A stretch of DNA of 64,000 nucleotides, from contig NZ_JAUSQU010000001.1 of assembly GCF_030811455.1 (NCBI RefSeq), positions 3,968,001 to 4,032,000 of the forward strand. Reading direction: 5' to 3'. The stretch comes from Streptosporangium lutulentum. Its GTDB lineage: Bacteria; Actinomycetota; Actinomycetes; Streptosporangiales; Streptosporangiaceae. The position numbers and the translations under genes were made by a program. Shown piece after piece: positions 60,259 through 64,000 of the stretch. The notes below the pieces were generated by a model. That model worked only from the letters and a program-made list of their open reading frames with translations. It was not told where the DNA came from and made no database searches. Each line of letters opens with the position of its first letter. Positions within the stretch are counted from its first letter, which is position 1.

Positions 60259-60369
60259 GCCGGCCGTTCCGTCCTCGCCGCCCGCGAGGACCGGGTCATC
60301 CGTGGGGATGAGAGGCGATATCCCCCTGTGGCAGGGTGGCCGGGGAGGTGAGGCACCTAAATTGATTGT

Positions 60370-61563
60370 GTGCGCAACACCTTCGGCAGCCTGCGAGCCT
60401 GGCTTCGCGACAATCCGCTGATCTCTGACACGATCTCCGCGACGGCGCTGGCGGCCGTCGCGGTTCCCTGCGCCCGCGTTCCCTCCCTCTTCGGCGACCC
60501 CGCGGTGCTGAGGGCACCGGACGGGCTGAGCCTCACCCTGATCGTGGCCGGCTGCCTGACCCTGGCGGCGCGCCGCCGCCTGCCGTTCCTGATGCTCTTC
60601 CTGATCATCGTCGTCGACCTGACGCTGGCCTCGACGAGTCAGAGCGCCTCCCTGCTCTGGCTCGCCGCGCTGGCGATGGTCTACACGATCGCCAGCCGGC
60701 GCGGCCTGGCGCTCAGCCTGGGCGCACTGGCGCTGAGCTTCGCCGGCCACGTCCTCTCCGCCGTGACGGCCGGCGGCCTCGGCGACTGGAACTCCCACCT
60801 GCTCGTGGCCGTCCTCACCATGACCCTGTGGATCGCCGGCCGGAGCGTCCGGCTGAGCCGGGCCTACCGGGCGGAGCTGCGCGACCGCGCCAGGCGCATG
60901 GAACGCGCCCGGGAGGCCGACACCCGGGCCGCCAGGGCCGAGGAGCGCTCCCGCATCGCCCGCGAGCTGCACGACGTGGTCGCCCACCACGTGAGCGTGA
61001 TGACCGTCCAGGCCTCCGCCGCGCGCCGGGTGCTGGCCACCAACCCCGACGGCGCCAGGGAGGCGCTGTCGGCGATCGAGGAGATGGGCCGGACCGCGAT
61101 GGCGGAGATGCGCGACATCGTGGGCGTGCTCAGGACCGACGCGACACCCGCCGAGCGCGGCCCGCAGCCGGGAGTGCGGGAGATCCCCACCCTGGTCGAC
61201 CAGATGCGTGAGGCGGGGCTGCGGACGCAGCTGTGGATCGAGGGCGAGCGGGGCCGGCTGACCCCCGGCGTCGACCTGGCCGCCTACCGGCTGGTCCAGG
61301 AGGCGCTGACCAACAGCCTGCGGCACGCGGGGCCCCAGGCACGCGCCTGGGTGACGGTACGGCACGAGCCCGGCGAGCTGGCCATCCAGATCGAGGACGA
61401 CGGCCTCGGCCCGGCGGCCGGCGGCTCCGATGGGGAACAGAGCGGTCACGGTCTGGTGGGTATCCGCGAGCGTGTCGCCCTCTATGGTGGACTTCTGAGG
61501 ATCGGCCCGCGCTCCGGGGGCGGATTCGAGGTCAATGCCCGGTTCCCCCTCAAGGACACGTGA
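60370..61563 (+). CDS. NarL-type sensor histidine kinase
   Basis: A 397-residue kinase with four or five N-terminal helices (about 15-160) and no large extracellular domain, a coiled coil, a HisKA_3 dimerisation domain with phospho-acceptor His in [15 protein letters not shown], and a HATPase_c domain ([36 protein letters not shown]). It probably senses a membrane or cell-wall signal. GTG 60370 is the start. Its stop overlaps the response regulator ATG, so the two are coupled. Confidence 0.94.
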   Translation: MRNTFGSLRAWLRDNPLISDTISATALAAVAVPCARVPSLFGDPAVLRAPDGLSLTLIVAGCLTLAARRRLPFLMLFLIIVVDLTLASTSQSASLLWLAALAMVYTIASRRGLALSLGALALSFAGHVLSAVTAGGLGDWNSHLLVAVLTMTLWIAGRSVRLSRAYRAELRDRARRMERAREADTRAARAEERSRIARELHDVVAHHVSVMTVQASAARRVLATNPDGAREALSAIEEMGRTAMAEMRDIVGVLRTDATPAERGPQPGVREIPTLVDQMREAGLRTQLWIEGERGRLTPGVDLAAYRLVQEALTNSLRHAGPQARAWVTVRHEPGELAIQIEDDGLGPAAGGSDGEQSGHGLVGIRERVALYGGLLRIGPRSGGGFEVNARFPLKDT

Positions 61564-62246
61564 TGACGATCAGAGTGCTGCTGGTGGACGACCAACCCCT
61601 CCTGCGCACCGGTTTCCGCCTGATCCTGGAGGCCGAGCCGGATCTCACCGTGGTCGGGGAGGCCGGGGAGGGGAAGACCGCCCAGGACCAGGCCCGCGCT
61701 CTCCTGCCGGACGTGGTCCTGATGGACATCCGGATGCCCGGCGTGGACGGCATAGAGGCGACCCGCCGGATCGTACGGGAGGCCGCGAGCGGGGCCCACG
61801 TGCCCCGGGTGCTGGTGCTGACGACCTTCGACCTCGACGAGTACATCGTGGAGGCGCTGCGGGCCGGGGCCAGCGGGTTCCTGCTCAAGGACGTCCCCGC
61901 GGACGAGCTGGTGCAGGCCATCCGGGTGGTCGCGGCGGGAGACGCCATCGTCGCGCCGAGCGTCACCAGGCGGCTGCTGGACAGGTTCGGCGCGCACCTG
62001 CCCTCGGCCTACCAGCAGACCACCCCCGCCCGCCTGGACCGGCTGACCGAGCGCGAGATGGAGGTGCTGCGGCTGATCGCCAAGGGCATGTCCAACGCGG
62101 AGATAGCCGCCGAGCTCGTGGTGAGCGAGACGACGGTCAAGACCCATGTCGGCAACGTGCTCACCAAGCTCGGCCTGCGCGACCGCGTCCAGGCCGTGGT
62201 CCTCGCCTACGAGACCGGTCTGATCACCCCCGGCGCCATCTCCTGA
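61563..62246 (+). CDS. LuxR/NarL-family response regulator
   Basis: A 227-residue response regulator. The receiver (1-125) has Asp9-Asp10, phospho-acceptor Asp55 in [13 protein letters not shown], the Thr in VLTTFD and Lys in FLLKDVP. The LuxR-type HTH is at about 155-215 ([39 protein letters not shown]). It is the cognate partner of the histidine kinase immediately upstream. Targets unknown. Confidence 0.95.
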   Translation: MTIRVLLVDDQPLLRTGFRLILEAEPDLTVVGEAGEGKTAQDQARALLPDVVLMDIRMPGVDGIEATRRIVREAASGAHVPRVLVLTTFDLDEYIVEALRAGASGFLLKDVPADELVQAIRVVAAGDAIVAPSVTRRLLDRFGAHLPSAYQQTTPARLDRLTEREMEVLRLIAKGMSNAEIAAELVVSETTVKTHVGNVLTKLGLRDRVQAVVLAYETGLITPGAIS

Positions 62247-62278
62247 CGGGCGCCGCTCCCCACCGGCGGACGCCCGTC
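62245..62278 (+). terminator. Hairpin terminator after the two-component operon
   Basis: GACGGGCG pairs with CGCCCGTC (8 bp) and an inner CCG pairs with CGG. It begins at the stop of the response regulator and lies between it and the convergent ABC transporter genes. Confidence 0.65.
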
Positions 62279-62338
62279 CCGTGTGCGGCGTCGAGCATGC
62301 CTCGCGGAATCGGGCGTCGGCCGGATCGGACGAGAGGC

Positions 62339-63367
62339 TCAGGCCGGGGTGACCTCCAGGGAGGCCGGCTCCTTGGGGGCGTTCTCCGGGAAGTGGCAGG
62401 CCACCTGGTGACCGGGGCCGAGCTCCACCAGGGGCGGCTCGATCGTCTTGCAGATCTCCTGGGCCTTCCAGCATCGGGTGTGGAAACGGCAGGCGGGCGG
62501 AGGGTTGAGCGGGCTGGGCACGTCGCCCTGGAGGCGGATGCGCTCGCGGTCGGTGCGGCGGATCGGATCGGGGATCGGGACCGCGGACATCAGGGCGTTG
62601 GTGTACGGGTGCATGGGCGACTCGTACAGGTTCTTACGGTCGGCCAGCTCGACGATCTTCCCGAGATACATGACCGCGACCCGGTCGCTGATGTGGCGGA
62701 CCACCGACAGGTCGTGCGCGATCACCACGTAGGTCAGGTCCAGCTCGTTCTGCAGGTCCTCCAGCAGGTTGACCACCTGCGCCTGGATCGACACGTCCAG
62801 CGCCGAGACCGGCTCGTCCGCGATGATCATCTTTGGCTTGAGCGCGAGGGTGCGGGCGATGCCGATCCGCTGGCGCTGGCCGCCGGAGAACTCGTGCGGG
62901 TAACGGTTGTAGTGCTCGGGGTTGAGTCCCACCAGCTCCAGGATGTCCTGCACGGCCTTCTTCGTGCCGTGTTCGGTCTTGACGCCCTGGATCCGGAACG
63001 GGGCTCCCACGATCGCCCCGACGGTGTGGCGGGGGTTCAGCGACGAGAACGGGTCCTGGAAGATGATCTGCATGTCGCGGCGGAGCGGGCGCAGCTTGCC
63101 CTGCGACATGTGGGTGATGTCGGTGCCCTCGAACGACACCTTCCCGCCGGTCGGCTCCAGCAGCCGGGTGACGAGCCGTCCCATGGTGGACTTGCCGCAC
63201 CCCGACTCGCCCACCACGCCCAGCGTCTCACCCTTGAAGACGTCAAAGGTGATCCCGTCGACCGCCTTCACCGCGCCGACCTGCCGTTTGAGCAGCCCCT
63301 TGGTCACGGGGAAGTGCTTCTGCAGGTCCTGGACGGACAGCAGCGGCTCATTGGAAGGAGTGGTCAC
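62339..63367 (-). CDS. Oligopeptide/dipeptide ABC transporter ATP-binding protein (OppF/DppF)
   Basis: A 342-residue ABC ATPase. Walker A is [14 protein letters not shown], the Q-loop [16 protein letters not shown], the signature [16 protein letters not shown], Walker [13 protein letters not shown] and the H-loop [14 protein letters not shown]. The C-terminal oligo_HPY region has Cys residues ([24 protein letters not shown]) as in the OppF/DppF subfamily. It powers peptide or nickel/oligosaccharide uptake. GTG 63367 overlaps the stop of the upstream ATPase gene. Confidence 0.95.
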   Translation of the reverse strand: MTTPSNEPLLSVQDLQKHFPVTKGLLKRQVGAVKAVDGITFDVFKGETLGVVGESGCGKSTMGRLVTRLLEPTGGKVSFEGTDITHMSQGKLRPLRRDMQIIFQDPFSSLNPRHTVGAIVGAPFRIQGVKTEHGTKKAVQDILELVGLNPEHYNRYPHEFSGGQRQRIGIARTLALKPKMIIADEPVSALDVSIQAQVVNLLEDLQNELDLTYVVIAHDLSVVRHISDRVAVMYLGKIVELADRKNLYESPMHPYTNALMSAVPIPDPIRRTDRERIRLQGDVPSPLNPPPACRFHTRCWKAQEICKTIEPPLVELGPGHQVACHFPENAPKEPASLEVTPA

Positions 63368-64000
63368 GTGGTCTCCAGCATCGGCTTGATCTCGTTCTCC
63401 CAGAGCGACCGCCGCTCCTCACGAGGCATGTGGCAGCGCACCAGGTGGCCGCCCTCGGACTCCGTGAGAGTCGGCACCTCGGTGTCGGCCTTGTTGTGCG
63501 TCCGGTCGGAGTAGGGGCAACGCGGGTGGAAGGCGCAACCCGGCGGGACGTTGATCAGCGAGGGCGGTGAGCCCTTGATCGGCAACAGCCGTTCGGTGCG
63601 CTCCCGGTCCAGACGGGGCATCGATCCCAGCAGACCCCAGGTGTAGGGATGCTCGGGACGGTAGAAGATGTCCTCCGCCGTGCCGTACTCGATGCACTTG
63701 CCGCCGTACATCACCAGGATGTCGTCCGACAGCTCCGCCACGACGCCCAGGTCGTGGGTGATGATGATCAGTGCGGAGTCGAACTCCCGCTGCAGATCCC
63801 GCATCAGGTCCAGGATCTGGGCCTGCACGGTCACGTCCAGCGCGGTGGTCGGCTCGTCGGCGATCAGCAGCTCCGGGTCGCACGACAGCGCCATCGCGAT
63901 CATCGCGCGCTGCCGCATGCCGCCGGAGAACTCGTGCGGGTAGGCGTCCACCCGGCGGCCCGGCTCCGGGATGCCGACCCGGCCGAGCAGGTCGATCGCG
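63364..64000 (-). CDS. Oligopeptide/dipeptide ABC transporter ATP-binding protein (OppD/DppD), partial
   Basis: The C-terminal 211 residues of the partner ATPase; the 5' end lies beyond the right edge of the window. Visible parts: signature [16 protein letters not shown], Walker [18 protein letters not shown]-loop [15 protein letters not shown], and the oligo_HPY tail ([12 protein letters not shown]...HLVRCHMP). It pairs with the OppF-like ATPase, with which it overlaps by 4 bp. The permease and binding-protein genes are presumably upstream, outside the window. Confidence 0.95.
   Translation of the reverse strand, partial: AIDLLGRVGIPEPGRRVDAYPHEFSGGMRQRAMIAMALSCDPELLIADEPTTALDVTVQAQILDLMRDLQREFDSALIIITHDLGVVAELSDDILVMYGGKCIEYGTAEDIFYRPEHPYTWGLLGSMPRLDRERTERLLPIKGSPPSLINVPPGCAFHPRCPYSDRTHNKADTEVPTLTESEGGHLVRCHMPREERRSLWENEIKPMLETT

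Overview
This window is chromosomal DNA of a high-GC actinomycete. Three observations support this: GC-rich codon use with many GTG and TTG starts, a complete Pup-proteasome locus (mpa, dop, pup, prcB, prcA, pafA, pafB, pafC), and actinobacterial families throughout (DUF6000, DUF3866, SpoIIE-type phosphatases, eukaryotic-like kinases, HelY helicase). A member of the Streptosporangiales is my inference from the overall gene set; no rRNA or other phylogenetic marker settles it. I see no rRNA, tRNA, CRISPR array or intact insertion sequence.

Left part (1-21.7 kb): housekeeping and accessory genes. It holds a SnoaL-like protein overlapped antisense by a DUF6000 gene, a frameshifted integrase remnant, HAD, Nudix and HD hydrolases, a MerR regulator divergent from a small protein with a clear operator between them, an Lrp regulator with a nucleoside hydrolase, a CHASE3 histidine kinase, pirin, a molybdenum hydroxylase of the CO-dehydrogenase type (large subunit divergent from the FAD and 2Fe-2S subunits), a dihydrolipoamide-dehydrogenase-like flavoprotein, acyl-CoA dehydrogenase plus M24 peptidase, a PAS-SpoIIE phosphatase, a 5'-3' exonuclease and an RNB ribonuclease. 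A 20/21-bp minisatellite starts at the stop codon of the exonuclease.

Middle (21.5-38.1 kb, mostly minus strand): the downstream half of the Pup-proteasome region in its familiar actinobacterial order, read from high to low coordinates: pup, prcB, prcA, pafA, an FKBP lipoprotein, (SufR-like regulator, DUF3291, DUF3866), pafB, pafC, a 51-residue membrane protein, tatA, tatC, tatC, dagK, helY and a 55-residue membrane protein. tatC is tandemly duplicated, and the duplication junction still carries fossil ends of tatA and dagK.

38.5-51.1 kb: the upstream half of the locus (mpa, dop) is separated from pup by two soluble Ser/Thr kinase-like proteins (the second lacks the catalytic-loop lysine and a glycine-rich loop) and by a cobalt/cobalamin operon led by a textbook cobalamin riboswitch: cbtB, cbtA, a phosphatase-like gene, a BchI-BchD fusion chelatase, cobO and cobB. 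An acyltransferase-3 membrane protein also sits between mpa and dop. Strong hairpin terminators follow mpa, dop and prcA.

Right part (51.2-64 kb): TrmI tRNA methyltransferase, a class-III aminotransferase/PfkB kinase pair divergent from a TetR regulator, a degenerate kinase with an FHA protein and a small membrane protein, a CBS-domain site-2 protease divergent from a RecB-like nuclease, a NarL-type two-component system, and the two ATPases of an oligopeptide ABC transporter (the last one cut by the window end).
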